DNA from: Tuberibacillus sp. Marseille-P3662
Lineage (GTDB): Bacteria; Bacillota; Bacilli; Bacillales; Sporolactobacillaceae
Length of the DNA stretch: 64,000 nucleotides
Direction: 5' to 3'
Assembly: GCF_900178005.1 (NCBI RefSeq)
Contig: NZ_FXBS01000006.1
Span: forward strand, 744,001 to 808,000
Part shown: positions 42,683 to 52,502 of the stretch, one piece after another
How positions within the stretch are numbered: position 1 is the first letter of the stretch
How the letters are laid out: each line of letters starts with the position of its first letter
Translations under genes and position numbers: made by a program
The notes under the pieces: model-generated
The model's database searches: none
Seen by the model: the letters and a program-made list of their open reading frames with translations, nothing else
What the model was told of the DNA's origin: nothing

Positions 42683-43767
42683 TGAAGGAGCAACTCAAAA
42701 CACTTCAACCCTATAAACCGGGAAAGAATATTGAAGATGTTAAAGCTGAATTAGGCTTGGAGAAAGTTGTTAAACTCGCATCTAATGAAAATCCGTTTGG
42801 CAGCTCACCTAATGCTATACAAGGGATGGAGCGCGTATTTGGTGAACTAATGGTTTATCCTGACGGCTATGCGGCTGATTTAAGAGAAAAGGTCAGCCGC
42901 CACCTGGGTGTGTCTGAAGATCGTCTTATCTTTGGAAATGGAACTGATGAAATCATTCACATTTTATCGAGAAGCTTGCTAGAACCTGGGACTAATACAA
43001 TAATGGCTGATTTGACGTTTCCACAATATAAACGAAACGCCGTTATAGAGGGGGCGGAAGTCAAAGAAGTTCCTTTAAAAGAAGACGGTCGTCATGATTT
43101 AGAGGCAATGTTAGCCGCCATTGATGATGAAACACGGATCATCTGGCTATGTAACCCGAATAATCCGACGGGAGAGTATATCCGAGATTATGAACTCAGG
43201 ACTTTTTTGGATCAAGTTCCAGCATATGTAACAGTGGTTTGTGATGAGGCTTACTTTGAATATGTCACAGCTTCGGATTTTCCTGATGCTGTGACGTTAT
43301 CCAATGAGTATCGTCAGCTATTTGTGACTCGAACTTTTTCCAAAGCCTATGGACTTGCAGCCCTTCGGATTGGCTACGGGGTAGGGCATGCGGATCTTGT
43401 TCAAGGGATTGAACCGGCTCGGGAACCTTTCAATGCTTCACGATTAGCCCAGGCTGCAGCTGTTGCTGCTTTGGATGATCATTCATTTGTCGATGAATGT
43501 TCTCGAAAAAACAGACAGGGCCTTGAAGCTTTTTATGACTTCTGTGACATATTTCAGTTAAAGTATTTTCCATCACAGACGAATTTTATCTTAATTGATT
43601 TCGGTGTGTCCGGTGATGTGATTTATAACTATCTATTAAAGCAAGGCTATATTGTTCGATCGGGAGAAGCGTTAGGTTATCCCAATGGTGTAAGAATAAC
43701 AATCGGGACAGAAGCGGATAATGAAGCGGTTATTCAACATTTAAAGGATTATATCCATGACAGATAA
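42679..43767 (+). CDS. hisC: Histidinol-phosphate/aromatic aminotransferase
   Basis: A 362-residue class I/II aminotransferase. [12 protein letters not shown] at the start, CNPNNPTG and the PLP Lys in [10 protein letters not shown] are present. In Bacillus HisC serves both histidine synthesis and the last transamination to Phe and Tyr, which explains its place among aromatic genes. Start overlaps trpA; end overlaps tyrA by 11 bases. Confidence 0.95.
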   Translation: MMKEQLKTLQPYKPGKNIEDVKAELGLEKVVKLASNENPFGSSPNAIQGMERVFGELMVYPDGYAADLREKVSRHLGVSEDRLIFGNGTDEIIHILSRSLLEPGTNTIMADLTFPQYKRNAVIEGAEVKEVPLKEDGRHDLEAMLAAIDDETRIIWLCNPNNPTGEYIRDYELRTFLDQVPAYVTVVCDEAYFEYVTASDFPDAVTLSNEYRQLFVTRTFSKAYGLAALRIGYGVGHADLVQGIEPAREPFNASRLAQAAAVAALDDHSFVDECSRKNRQGLEAFYDFCDIFQLKYFPSQTNFILIDFGVSGDVIYNYLLKQGYIVRSGEALGYPNGVRITIGTEADNEAVIQHLKDYIHDR

Positions 43768-44860
43768 GGTTTTGATTGCGGGTCTTGGACTCATCGGCGG
43801 TTCGTTGGCCAAGGCCATTCGCAATGTACATCCAGATGTCCATTTGATGGGTTATGATGTTGATGAAGATATTCTGAACCGGGCTAAGGTCTTAGGTGTT
43901 ATCGATGAAACAACGACAAGTTTAGCAACTGCCAAGACGGCTGATGTTATCATTTTAGCCGCTCCAGTAAACAACATATTGTCATTAATGACAGAATTGT
44001 CAGGGTATGATCTTAAGGATGACGTCATTATCACGGATGTTGGCAGCACAAAGCAGAATATTACCGCTGCAGCCAAACGGGATTTTGCTGGACAATACAC
44101 CTTTATTGGCGGACATCCGATGGCGGGTTCTCATAAAACGGGTGTAGATGCCGCACAAGCTCATCTGTTTGAAAATGCCTATTATTTTTTGACACCGATT
44201 CACGTCGAAGATAAAGCATCACTAGACCAATTGATTGAGTTATTAAAAGGCACTCGTGCCAAATTCACACCGATTACACCTGATGAACATGATCGTGTCG
44301 TCGGTGTGATTAGCCACTTTCCTCACGTTGCCGCTTCGGGTCTTGTCCATCACCTTATGAATGTTGCTGAAACGGGTTCCCAGAATGTCCGAAAGTTAGC
44401 GGCAGGAGGGTTTCGTGACATTACTCGGATTGCGTCATCAGATCCAAAAATGTGGGCGGATATTGTTCTTGACAATCAATCAGTGCTTCTCGACTTGTTT
44501 GAGGAATGGCAACAAGTGATGGATCGTGCTAAATCCATGATCCAAACTGGCAATTGGGAACAAATTTATACCTATTTTTCCGATGCTAAAGTTTACCGTG
44601 ACCAGTTCCCTGTCAAAGACAAGAGAGTGGCGCCGGCATTTTATGATTTGTATGTTGATGTTAATGACGAACCAGGTGTGATAGCTAAATTAACGGAAAT
44701 GATTGGTGCCGCTGGTGTCAATATTCAAAATATTGGTGTGATTGAATGGCGTGAAAATATTTTAGGCGTGTTAAGGTTGACGTTTTCCCGTGAACCTGAT
44801 CGTCGAGCAGCGACGGCCATTCTAGAGGGCAATCAATATAAAACTTATATTAATGATTAG
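43757..44860 (+). CDS. tyrA: Prephenate dehydrogenase with ACT domain
   Basis: A 367-residue NAD-dependent enzyme of the tyrosine branch. The Rossmann motif [13 protein letters not shown] is at the start, [13 protein letters not shown] and the His of VISHFPH form the active site, and a C-terminal ACT domain ([19 protein letters not shown]) suggests feedback by aromatic amino acids. Follows hisC by overlap and precedes aroA by 9 bases. Confidence 0.95.
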   Translation: MTDKVLIAGLGLIGGSLAKAIRNVHPDVHLMGYDVDEDILNRAKVLGVIDETTTSLATAKTADVIILAAPVNNILSLMTELSGYDLKDDVIITDVGSTKQNITAAAKRDFAGQYTFIGGHPMAGSHKTGVDAAQAHLFENAYYFLTPIHVEDKASLDQLIELLKGTRAKFTPITPDEHDRVVGVISHFPHVAASGLVHHLMNVAETGSQNVRKLAAGGFRDITRIASSDPKMWADIVLDNQSVLLDLFEEWQQVMDRAKSMIQTGNWEQIYTYFSDAKVYRDQFPVKDKRVAPAFYDLYVDVNDEPGVIAKLTEMIGAAGVNIQNIGVIEWRENILGVLRLTFSREPDRRAATAILEGNQYKTYIND

Positions 44861-44869
44861 GTGATTGAC

Positions 44870-46162
44870 ATGAAAACAACAACTTTAGCACCACCTACTG
44901 GATCCCTAGCAGGCACCATTGAAATCCCTGGTGATAAATCGATATCACATCGGGCGGCGATTTTTGGTGCTATGGCTAAAGGAGAAACTATTATCGAGGG
45001 ATTTTTGTCATCAGAAGATTGCCTACGAACCCTTGAGAGTCTTTCAATGCTTGGAGTACGTATCAATAAAGAAAATGACGTTGTCACCATCAAAAGTGAT
45101 GGATACGACGCTTTTACTGAGCCCGAGCGTGTCCTTGATATGGGTAACTCTGGTACAACGATCCGTCTGTTGCTTGGTGTGCTCGCGGCACGGCCATTTT
45201 ATTCGGTTTTAGCAGGTGATGAGTCTTTACATAAACGGCCCATGGGCCGGGTTATCCGTCCGCTATCACAAATGGGTGCATCGTTTTTGGGCAGGGATCG
45301 TGGAAACTTAGCCCCACTAACTGTTAATGGCGGTTCGCTACAGGCCATGGCATATGAATCACAAATGGCGAGTGGTCAGGTCAAATCAGCGATTCTGTTA
45401 GCTGGTATACAAACGAATGGGGGCACCAGTGTGACAGAACCTGCTCAGTCCCGTGATCATACTGAAAGGATGATTCCTGCTTTTGGCGGGAACTTGGAGC
45501 AGTATGAACTTACCTCAACCGTCAAGGGGCCGCAAATGCTTCACGGGGCTCATGTTAAAGTTCCAGGAGATATTTCTTCAGCGGCGTTTTTTATTGCTGC
45601 TGCGCTAATAACACCTGGAAGTGATGTCATGCTTCGCAATGTCGGTATGAATCCAACCCGCACCGGTATTCTGAATGTGCTGGATGCCATGGGCGCTGAC
45701 TATCAAGTGGTTAATGAAACTCATTTTAATCAAGAACCTGTGGCTGATTTACGTATTCGCTATTCAGAATTACAATCCACTGTTATTGAAGGAGATTTAA
45801 TTCCACGATTAATTGATGAAATCCCAGTGATTGCGTTAATGGCCACACAAGCTCAAGGAACAACAACCATTCGTGATGCCGAAGAATTAAGGGTAAAGGA
45901 AACCAATCGCATTGATGCTACGGTGACTGAATTAAGTAAGTTGGGCGTTGAAATTGAAGAGACCCGTGACGGGATGATCATACACGGACATCCTGGTCAA
46001 GCGTTCACGGGGGCCAAAACAACGAGTTATGGTGACCATCGCATCGGCATGACGCTGGCGGTAGCTTCATGTAATGCTGACACCCCAGTAACGATTGACG
46101 ATATTGAAGCCATTGATGTATCATTTCCCGGATTTCTATCAATATTGAATAGTATAAAATAA
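44870..46162 (+). CDS. aroA: 3-phosphoshikimate 1-carboxyvinyltransferase (EPSP synthase)
   Basis: A 430-residue enzyme (AroE in B. subtilis naming) forming EPSP, substrate of AroC upstream. IPGDKSISHRAAIFGA, DMGNSGTTIRLL, GDESLHKRPMGR and LRVKETNRI are present. The LGNSGT-like loop reads GNSGTT with Gly-Ala-type class II features. ATG 44870 with AGGTGA upstream. Last gene of the trpD-aroA operon. Confidence 0.96.
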   Translation: MKTTTLAPPTGSLAGTIEIPGDKSISHRAAIFGAMAKGETIIEGFLSSEDCLRTLESLSMLGVRINKENDVVTIKSDGYDAFTEPERVLDMGNSGTTIRLLLGVLAARPFYSVLAGDESLHKRPMGRVIRPLSQMGASFLGRDRGNLAPLTVNGGSLQAMAYESQMASGQVKSAILLAGIQTNGGTSVTEPAQSRDHTERMIPAFGGNLEQYELTSTVKGPQMLHGAHVKVPGDISSAAFFIAAALITPGSDVMLRNVGMNPTRTGILNVLDAMGADYQVVNETHFNQEPVADLRIRYSELQSTVIEGDLIPRLIDEIPVIALMATQAQGTTTIRDAEELRVKETNRIDATVTELSKLGVEIEETRDGMIIHGHPGQAFTGAKTTSYGDHRIGMTLAVASCNADTPVTIDDIEAIDVSFPGFLSILNSIK

Positions 46163-46250
46163 AACATAATTTTTAGAAAAGTTGTTGAATTATTTACTGA
46201 GACCATTTATAATAAGGTCAATGGTTTCTCTCCACTCCATCCATACATGT

Positions 46251-46281
46251 TAACCCGGTTATAACCGGGTTATTTTTTTTG
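46251..46281 (+). terminator. Terminator after the trp-aro operon
   Basis: TAACCCGGTTATAACCGGGTTA is a perfect palindrome (46251-46272) followed by TTTTTTTT. A second imperfect hairpin at about 46197-46230 lacks a T run. Confidence 0.9.
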
Positions 46282-46327
46282 CTTTTACTTCATAGCGTGA
46301 TAGTAATAGCCGATTGGAGTGAGAGAC

Positions 46328-47197
46328 GTGAAATATGCTATTCGTGCCAAATATTTGGACAACCTAACTTTATTTGTAACAGAGAATGGAAAGATCGTTC
46401 ATCGGCATTATGGTCCATCACAACTCAATCTCCTTAGGGTTGAGGCAGCTGATGTTGATCTCCAGCCTGGTCTTGTTTATTATGAGCCTAAAGTTGGGTC
46501 GTTCACTGATTTTAATCAACAAAAGATATGGTATAAGCACCTGATTGGACAAGGTGTAACGACGTTATTGACAACGTTTAAGGTAAGGAGACCCAAAGAG
46601 TTTAAAACAAAGTTACAACAGGCCCGTCATCGTATGATTAATTGCCCTGTCGATTTTGTTATCGGTGCATTAACGGATGTCAATCGTCTAACCCCCGAAT
46701 TATACCGACTTTGTGCTAAAGAAAAATTGCCCTTCATTGTTGTTTCATTTTCAAATGATACAGATCTCTATAATAAACCGTGGCAATGGATTCGTGATGC
46801 TGTCAATGACTATCAACCGGTTATCTTCATAGAGCATGATCAAGTGCAGCCTTTATCGTCTCGGAAGTTGCGTAAAATCCAGCGAAAGTGGTTATCATTT
46901 GCCCAGGGCTTGAATTTAAATGTTTTTTCGCCCCCTCACAAATGTAAAGCTATCCATCCATCAGTTTTAAAAGCTTTGGGGCTTTATCCATTTAAAGGAG
47001 CTTTATCATCCGGGAGTGATTGTGATTATTATATCGAATCATTTGATGGAAGGGGCAATCTTCATTATGATGGAGAGGAAGAAATGGATATCGTGACATT
47101 AAGAGGCCGGGTTCTTAAAGCCGCGAATCAATATTTTTATCATCCCGGATATGGTCAAGAATTAACGGTAAGAAAACCGAAACGACTGACGGTTTAA
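46328..47197 (+). CDS. Conserved protein of unknown function, possible amidohydrolase relative
   Basis: Not assigned. A 289-residue soluble protein without signal or membrane segments. The layout (beta-rich start with KIVHRHYGPSQ, then LQPGLVYYEP, mid-protein sheet/helix alternation, and near the C-terminus KALGLYPFKGALSSGSDCDYYI and VTLRGRVLKAANQYFYHPGYG) recalls the flanking beta-sandwich and entrance of amidohydrolase/dihydroorotase-type proteins, but the metal-binding HxH after PGL is absent, so it would be inactive as such. GTG 46328 has GGAG eight bases upstream. It precedes ypiA by 19 bases. Confidence 0.7.
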   Translation: MKYAIRAKYLDNLTLFVTENGKIVHRHYGPSQLNLLRVEAADVDLQPGLVYYEPKVGSFTDFNQQKIWYKHLIGQGVTTLLTTFKVRRPKEFKTKLQQARHRMINCPVDFVIGALTDVNRLTPELYRLCAKEKLPFIVVSFSNDTDLYNKPWQWIRDAVNDYQPVIFIEHDQVQPLSSRKLRKIQRKWLSFAQGLNLNVFSPPHKCKAIHPSVLKALGLYPFKGALSSGSDCDYYIESFDGRGNLHYDGEEEMDIVTLRGRVLKAANQYFYHPGYGQELTVRKPKRLTV

Positions 47198-47216
47198 TTA
47201 GAGGGAGAGTTAGCGA

Positions 47217-48467
47217 ATGAACGAAATTGATACAGCGATCGCTCATGTCCAAAACGGCGATTATGAAAAAGGGATGGCCATCCTCAAACAAGTGGCTCAG
47301 ACAGCTGATGACGATACGCTGTTTAATATAGCCCAACTTTACTTCGAATGGGGGCGTATACCCGAAGCTAAAGATATTCTTGAGCGATTATTGGTTAAAC
47401 ATCCTTATGACAGCAATCTGGTTTTGTTTAAAGCCGAAATAGAAATTGATGATGACAAAGAAGAAGAGGCTATTGATTTATTAACAAAGATTCATGAGCT
47501 TGATGAAAATTACTTAAGCGCTCAGCTATTGCTCGCTGATTTATACCAGCTTCAAGGATTGGAAGAAGCGGCTGAATCCCGTTTGAAGAAGGCCTATAAA
47601 ATGGCACCTAATAATCCTGTCCTTTCTTATGCCTTGGGTGAATTTTACCGGACAAGCGGTCAAGCGAACCATGCTATCAATTATTATAAGGACGCAATGC
47701 ATGCAGAAGAATTAGAACATGAAGATGTCATGCTGAAGCTGGGGGAAGTTTTAAGTCTTAACGGTCAGTTTGAAGAAGCACTAATTTATTATAAAAAAGG
47801 GATTGAGCAACATCAAACATTAGATGGCTTGTTCGGTTATGGTGTGACGGCTTATCAAGCACAAAAATATCAAACAGCCATTTCAGTGCTAGAAGATTTA
47901 AAAACAATGGATCCGCAATATAGTACATTGTATCCGGTGCTTGCCGGTGCTTATAAGGAAGAAGGGGCCGTGGAAGAAGCTTTACAAACATTAGAGTCCG
48001 GCATACAATTGGATGAACACAATGAACGCTTGTATGAAGAAGCTGCTCAACTCGCTAAGAACGCTTCCAAATATGATGAAGCCGTCAACTATTATCAGGA
48101 ATTGCTTCGCATTAGCCCTGATAATGAGGACGCGCTAAAATCCTTTGCCTTGTTGCGGCTAGAGCTTGAGGACTATGAAGGAATCATTGATTTGCTTGGA
48201 TCCAGAAATGACGATGATCCTGAATTAAATTGGTTTTTGGGTAAAGCATATTTTGAAGAAGATGACATGGAACAAGCGCTGAAGGTCTACGAAAATGCGA
48301 ATGCTAATTTTGCTGAGGATCCCGGTTTTCAAAAGGAGTACGGCGAAATTCTTTGGCAACTTGGAAAGCGTGACAAAGCATTGAGTCATTTGAAACAATC
48401 ATTGGCTCTGGACCCTGATAATAATGAATTGGCGTTATTTGTCGAAAGAATTGAGCAGGATTTTTAA
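47217..48467 (+). CDS. ypiA: Tetratricopeptide repeat protein YpiA
   Basis: A 416-residue acidic protein built of about ten TPR-like helical pairs (for example YEKGMAILKQVAQTADDDTLF and YDEAVNYYQELLRISPDNEDAL in parts). Such repeats are protein-binding scaffolds. Position between aroA and ypiB matches YpiA; its partner is not known from this sequence. Ribosome-binding site AGGGAGAG. Confidence 0.88.
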   Translation: MNEIDTAIAHVQNGDYEKGMAILKQVAQTADDDTLFNIAQLYFEWGRIPEAKDILERLLVKHPYDSNLVLFKAEIEIDDDKEEEAIDLLTKIHELDENYLSAQLLLADLYQLQGLEEAAESRLKKAYKMAPNNPVLSYALGEFYRTSGQANHAINYYKDAMHAEELEHEDVMLKLGEVLSLNGQFEEALIYYKKGIEQHQTLDGLFGYGVTAYQAQKYQTAISVLEDLKTMDPQYSTLYPVLAGAYKEEGAVEEALQTLESGIQLDEHNERLYEEAAQLAKNASKYDEAVNYYQELLRISPDNEDALKSFALLRLELEDYEGIIDLLGSRNDDDPELNWFLGKAYFEEDDMEQALKVYENANANFAEDPGFQKEYGEILWQLGKRDKALSHLKQSLALDPDNNELALFVERIEQDF

Positions 48468-48522
48468 GTTAATCCAAGAATTCGTTAGAATAAGAGGAGA
48501 TGTTACCTTTTAAAGGGGATGG

Positions 48523-49068
48523 TTGCGGTTGGAACAAGTTATAAGTGCTGATCAAAAACGTTCTTTTTTAAAGTGGTTTTTAAGCCACTACCAGTTAAAG
48601 AATCGTGAATGTGTATGGTTGTTAAATTATATGGCAAGCGATGAACAATTGCTTAATTTGATGAAGTTTGTTGAGGATGTATCTGATTGTCCAAGAGCAA
48701 TGGTGATCACCGACACTAATATGGATAAGCAGCCATTTCTGTACAAAAAACAGCAAATCGAAACCACACAACCTGAAAAGGCTTTTCACGATATTCGAAT
48801 GGATCAGGATGCACCCATCTATATTCAATTGAATTTTATTGCCCCATTCCAGTCGCCGGCTTTCGTGGCCGTATTGGAAGAGAACCCCTTTTATGAAGAC
48901 CATCGCGATATCGGTAATTGGTATGGGGAAGCGGCTCGCGACGTATTGGAATATGCTGAGCAGCATTTTCAGAAAGAGAGGCTTTATCACGCGATTGATC
49001 AGGCACTGGATCAAGGCGACTCTAAAGCATTCCATCATTTAACCAGACAATTGAAAGATTTACAATAA
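48523..49068 (+). CDS. ypiB: UPF0302 family protein YpiB
   Basis: A 181-residue protein matching YpiB: KNRECVWLLNYM, CPRAMVIT, EKAFHDIRMDQDAPIYIQLNF and FVAVLEENPFYEDH are family segments, and the C-terminal helix is of the IDEAL-like type (IDQALDQGDSKAFHHLT). In B. subtilis YpiB helps control the cytochrome bc complex made by the next genes together with YpiF. Start TTG 48523 (AAGGGGATGG upstream), or TTG 48529. Confidence 0.88.
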   Translation: MRLEQVISADQKRSFLKWFLSHYQLKNRECVWLLNYMASDEQLLNLMKFVEDVSDCPRAMVITDTNMDKQPFLYKKQQIETTQPEKAFHDIRMDQDAPIYIQLNFIAPFQSPAFVAVLEENPFYEDHRDIGNWYGEAARDVLEYAEQHFQKERLYHAIDQALDQGDSKAFHHLTRQLKDLQ

Positions 49069-49095
49069 AAACCCCAAGCTAGGGGTTTTTATTTA
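49067..49095 (+). terminator. Terminator after ypiB
   Basis: AAAAACCCC (49067-49075) pairs with GGGGTTTTT (49082-49090), then ATTTATT. Confidence 0.8.
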
Positions 49096-49156
49096 TTATT
49101 GATTCAATTTCGTTTACAATAACTATGCAAGGTTGATTAAGAAGGGAAGATCGAAT

Positions 49157-49624
49157 ATGAAATGGCAGGCCTCAGACATGCAAACCTTTATGTCAGACAA
49201 GCAATATATTGACACGGTAATCATTCCGCTTGTACCTGTGGAGTGGAGTGAAACAATGGTGAATACGGTTCGTGAAGGGGGATATATCCAAACAATGGCT
49301 ATGGCGATTGAAAAAGAACTTAAAGGACGGATTGTTGAAAGTCCGCCATTTACTTATTTAAAACAGGAATCTCTTGAGGAACGAATGAAACGGATTCAAA
49401 TGTGGAAAGATGAAATAAAATCCAGTGGCGTTAAATATGTCATTTTTATGACATCTGATGTTGACTGGAAGCAAAAAGAATCTGAGCTAGGTGAATTATT
49501 ATGGATGCCAGCCGTTCCACTTGAACATATGGATAGTCGGCATCGAGCCGACTTTTTGGAAGAAAATATGGGATCAATTCTCAAAACTATTACAGATCAC
49601 TGGACCCAAGGAACTCAACAGTGA
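49157..49624 (+). CDS. ypiF: YpiF family protein (DUF2487)
   Basis: A 155-residue protein matching YpiF/DUF2487: KWQASDMQTFMSDKQYIDT, VIIPLVPV and VKYVIFMTSDVDWK are recognisable. In B. subtilis it acts with YpiB in controlling the QcrABC complex level. ATG 49157 is preceded by GAAGGGAAG; a longer form to 49133 lacks a good site. Confidence 0.83.
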   Translation: MKWQASDMQTFMSDKQYIDTVIIPLVPVEWSETMVNTVREGGYIQTMAMAIEKELKGRIVESPPFTYLKQESLEERMKRIQMWKDEIKSSGVKYVIFMTSDVDWKQKESELGELLWMPAVPLEHMDSRHRADFLEENMGSILKTITDHWTQGTQQ

Positions 49625-49647
49625 CCTAGTCAAACTACGGCTGTATA

Positions 49648-49677
49648 TTGACAGTCGCAGAACGGTTGCGCTATCAT
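49648..49677 (+). promoter_or_regulatory. Sigma-A-like promoter for qcrABC
   Basis: TTGACA (49648-49653), 18 bases, TATCAT (49672-49677), 70 bases before qcrA. Confidence 0.55.
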
Positions 49678-49746
49678 AAGTATGTCCTAGTAATATGTGT
49701 GTCATATCTAATAACTGAATGTCCTACGTAGAATGGGGGGAAAATG

Positions 49747-50259
49747 ATGAGCAACGAAAAACATGACGTAACCAGGCGTCAATTTCTCAACTACACATTA
49801 ACAGGCGTAGGTGGCTTTATGGCAGCCGGCATGTTAATGCCAATGGTAAGGTTTGCGGTAGATCCATTGTTGAAGGAAGATAAGGAAACTAAGTTTGTAC
49901 AAGTAGATATGAAGGAAAGCGATGTGACCGAAACCCCTGTTAAGAAAACACTTACCCGAGATGTTGTTGATGGCTGGCATGAATTTGAAGAGGAGAAAAC
50001 GGCTTACATACTTAAAGGTGAAGACGGCGGTATTTTAGCTCTCTCGCCAATTTGTACCCATCTTGGTTGTACCGTGGGTTGGGAAGCTTCTGGACACGCG
50101 AATCACTTTTATTGTCCGTGTCATGGCGGCACATATACCAAATATGGTGTCAACTTGCCGGGTACCCCGCCTCCGGCACCGCTTCATGCCTACGAGGTTA
50201 AAGTTAAAGATGATGGTTATATTTATTTAGGTGAAGCTAAACCGAGAGGAGGGGCTTAA
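49747..50259 (+). CDS. qcrA: Menaquinol-cytochrome c reductase, Rieske iron-sulfur subunit
   Basis: A 170-residue Rieske protein. A twin-arginine-like start TRRQFLNYTL precedes a membrane anchor, and the 2Fe-2S ligands are in CTHLGCTV and CPCHGGTY. It passes electrons from menaquinol to cytochrome c in the bc complex on the outer face of the membrane. ATG 49747 has better spacing to GGGGGG than ATG 49744. First gene of qcrABC. Confidence 0.96.
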   Translation: MSNEKHDVTRRQFLNYTLTGVGGFMAAGMLMPMVRFAVDPLLKEDKETKFVQVDMKESDVTETPVKKTLTRDVVDGWHEFEEEKTAYILKGEDGGILALSPICTHLGCTVGWEASGHANHFYCPCHGGTYTKYGVNLPGTPPPAPLHAYEVKVKDDGYIYLGEAKPRGGA

Positions 50260-50262
50260 TCG

Positions 50263-50934
50263 ATGCTGAACAAACTATATGATTGGGTTGATGAACGGCT
50301 TGATATCACTCCCATGTGGCGTGATTTAGCCGATCATGAAGTACCCGAGCACGTTAACCCCGCCTACCATTTCTCCGCCTTTGTCTATTGTTTTGGCGGG
50401 TTAACGTTTTTTACCATTGTGATTCAAATTTTATCCGGTATGTTCCTAACAATGTACTATGTGCCTGACGTTGGTCGAGCTTGGGACTCTGTTCAATATT
50501 TGCAGAATGAAGTGGCTTATGGACAAATTGTTCGTGGCATGCACCACTGGGGTGCTAGTGTTACGATTGTTATGGTCTTCCTACATACGCTCCGAGTCTT
50601 TTTCACCGGTGCTTACAAAAAGCCACGTGAACTAAATTGGGTTGTCGGTGTCTTGCTATTCTTTGTCATTCTTGGCTTAGGTTTTACTGGATACCTTCTC
50701 CCTTGGGACATGAAAGCTTTGTTTGCAACGAAGGTAGGATTGCAGATTGCTGAGTCGATACCGTTCATTGGCGATTGGGCGAAATTATTATTACAAGGAA
50801 GCGATGTTGTCGGTGCTCAGACAATCGCGCGTTTTTTTGCTATTCACGTGTTCTTCCTTCCTGCAGCTTTACTAGGTTTAATGGGAGCACACTTCATTAT
50901 GATTCGGAAACAAGGGATCTCTGGACCACTTTAG
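50263..50934 (+). CDS. qcrB: Menaquinol-cytochrome c reductase, cytochrome b subunit
   Basis: A 223-residue b6-type cytochrome with four membrane spans. Heme-binding His pairs are in GMHHWGAS, FLHTLRVF and the later FFAIHVFFLP with GAHFIM. The LLPWDMKALFATKV loop is typical of the quinol site region. Starts 3 bases after qcrA. Confidence 0.96.
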   Translation: MLNKLYDWVDERLDITPMWRDLADHEVPEHVNPAYHFSAFVYCFGGLTFFTIVIQILSGMFLTMYYVPDVGRAWDSVQYLQNEVAYGQIVRGMHHWGASVTIVMVFLHTLRVFFTGAYKKPRELNWVVGVLLFFVILGLGFTGYLLPWDMKALFATKVGLQIAESIPFIGDWAKLLLQGSDVVGAQTIARFFAIHVFFLPAALLGLMGAHFIMIRKQGISGPL

Positions 50935-50964
50935 GTTACTTTTTAAAACAAAGGAGGGAGACTT

Positions 50965-51735
50965 ATGCATCGCGGTAAAGGTATGAAGTTTGTCGGTGAT
51001 TCACGTGTTCCTCAAAAGAAGGGGTTCATACCTCCAAAGGATTATTCAGAATATCCGCATAAAACTGAAGCATTTTTGCCTAACTTTTTATTAAAAGAAT
51101 GGATGGTTGGTGCTGTATTTCTTGTCGGATTTCTAGTTATGACGATAGCGGAAGAACCGCCGTTGGAAAAAGAGGCAGATCCGACAGCTTCCGGTTACAT
51201 ACCGCTGCCTGACTGGTATTTTCTATTTCTTTATCAGTTATTGAAATATCCATATGCTTCCGGTGATTATAAAGTGATTGGAACGATTCTCATCCCTGGT
51301 TTGGCTTTTGGGGCCTTATTACTTGCACCTTGGCTCGACCGTGGCTTTGATCGCCGTCCATTAAAACGACCGGTTGCGACGTTGGCAATGTTATTGGCAA
51401 TTGTAGGCGTCTACTATTTAACTTGGGAATCCGGTGTTACTCATAACTGGAAACAGGCAGCTCAACAAGGAAAAATTGTTGAGAAAGTAAACATTGATAA
51501 AAGCTCAGCAGGATATAAGCTTTTCAAGGAAAATAATTGTGTCAGTTGTCACGGCGGTAATATGCAAGGTGATGGTCCCGGACCATCGCTTGTTGGAAAG
51601 AACTTAAAGCCTGATCACGTAGCGGATGTCGCGAAAAACGGGGTCCCGCCAAATATGCCTGCTGGTGTATTTAAAGGGACAGATAAAGAATTGAAACAAC
51701 TTGCTGAATTTGTATCAAAAGTAAGTAAGAAATAA
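50965..51735 (+). CDS. qcrC: Menaquinol-cytochrome c reductase, fused subunit IV/cytochrome c
   Basis: A 256-residue protein fusing a three-span subunit-IV part (PLEKEADPTASGYIPLPDWYF) to a C-terminal cytochrome c domain with the heme site CVSCHGG and axial Met in PPNMPAG. This fusion is typical of Bacillus QcrC. Strong site AAAGGAGGGAG. A terminator overlaps the stop. Confidence 0.96.
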   Translation: MHRGKGMKFVGDSRVPQKKGFIPPKDYSEYPHKTEAFLPNFLLKEWMVGAVFLVGFLVMTIAEEPPLEKEADPTASGYIPLPDWYFLFLYQLLKYPYASGDYKVIGTILIPGLAFGALLLAPWLDRGFDRRPLKRPVATLAMLLAIVGVYYLTWESGVTHNWKQAAQQGKIVEKVNIDKSSAGYKLFKENNCVSCHGGNMQGDGPGPSLVGKNLKPDHVADVAKNGVPPNMPAGVFKGTDKELKQLAEFVSKVSKK

Positions 51736-51766
51736 GCTGGCTAATTTAATTAGTCAGCTTTTTCTT
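51734..51766 (+). terminator. Terminator after qcrABC
   Basis: AAGCTGGCTAAT (51734-51745) pairs with ATTAGTCAGCTT (51749-51760), one G-U pair, then TTTC. Confidence 0.82.
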
Positions 51767-51790
51767 AATTCAAGGGAAGGGAACGTCAAG

Positions 51791-52372
51791 ATGGGCTTTT
51801 ATCAATATTTTTTGAAACAAAAACCTTTGCTATGGCTGCTTTTTGTCGGTAATGTTCTTGGGACAGTTTATGGGTATTATTGGTATGGGAGTCAATTGTC
51901 ACATACACCTTGGTATTTTATGCCGTTTGTTCCGGATAGTCCGACAGCAAGCTTGTTCTTTTGCTTGGTTCTATTGGGCTTTCTTATGAACAAACATTTT
52001 CCGCTAATGGAAGCGTTAGCCGTGATGACCCTATTTAAGTATGGCGTCTGGGCTGTCGGCATGAATATTACATCAGGATTGCTGGGACAATCGTTAACAT
52101 TCACTCATTATATGCTCATTGTGTCTCATGCGTGGATGGCGATTCAGGGCTTGCTATACATGCCGTTTTATCGGGTTAAACCGATTCATCTATGGGTGGC
52201 CGGTTTATGGTTAGTTCACAATGAAATCATTGATTATATATTTGATCAAATGCCCGAGTATCCGTTCCTTAATGAGTATCAGTCCGTTATTGGTTATTTA
52301 ACTTTCTGGTTAAGTGTATTGACGATTGTTTTAGTTTATTTCACTTGTGGCTCTGTTAAACGTGACGGTTGA
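51791..52372 (+). CDS. ypjA: Membrane protein YpjA (DUF1405)
   Basis: A 193-residue protein with about six hydrophobic segments and the DUF1405-like pieces GTVYGYYWYGSQL, PWYFMPFVPDSPTASLFF and DYIFDQMPEYP. Located right after qcrC as in B. subtilis. Function unknown. Site AAGGGAAGGG upstream. Confidence 0.82.
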   Translation: MGFYQYFLKQKPLLWLLFVGNVLGTVYGYYWYGSQLSHTPWYFMPFVPDSPTASLFFCLVLLGFLMNKHFPLMEALAVMTLFKYGVWAVGMNITSGLLGQSLTFTHYMLIVSHAWMAIQGLLYMPFYRVKPIHLWVAGLWLVHNEIIDYIFDQMPEYPFLNEYQSVIGYLTFWLSVLTIVLVYFTCGSVKRDG

Positions 52373-52502
52373 TTTCACTCCAGGCGTTCGTTTTCCACGA
52401 CCTTATTTATAAGTATCATCGTTACCATGCTTTAACTGAACAATAGGTCTACTCTCGTCCCATCTAGCATAAAAATGACTGTAAGGGAGGGGGACGAGAC
52501 GT

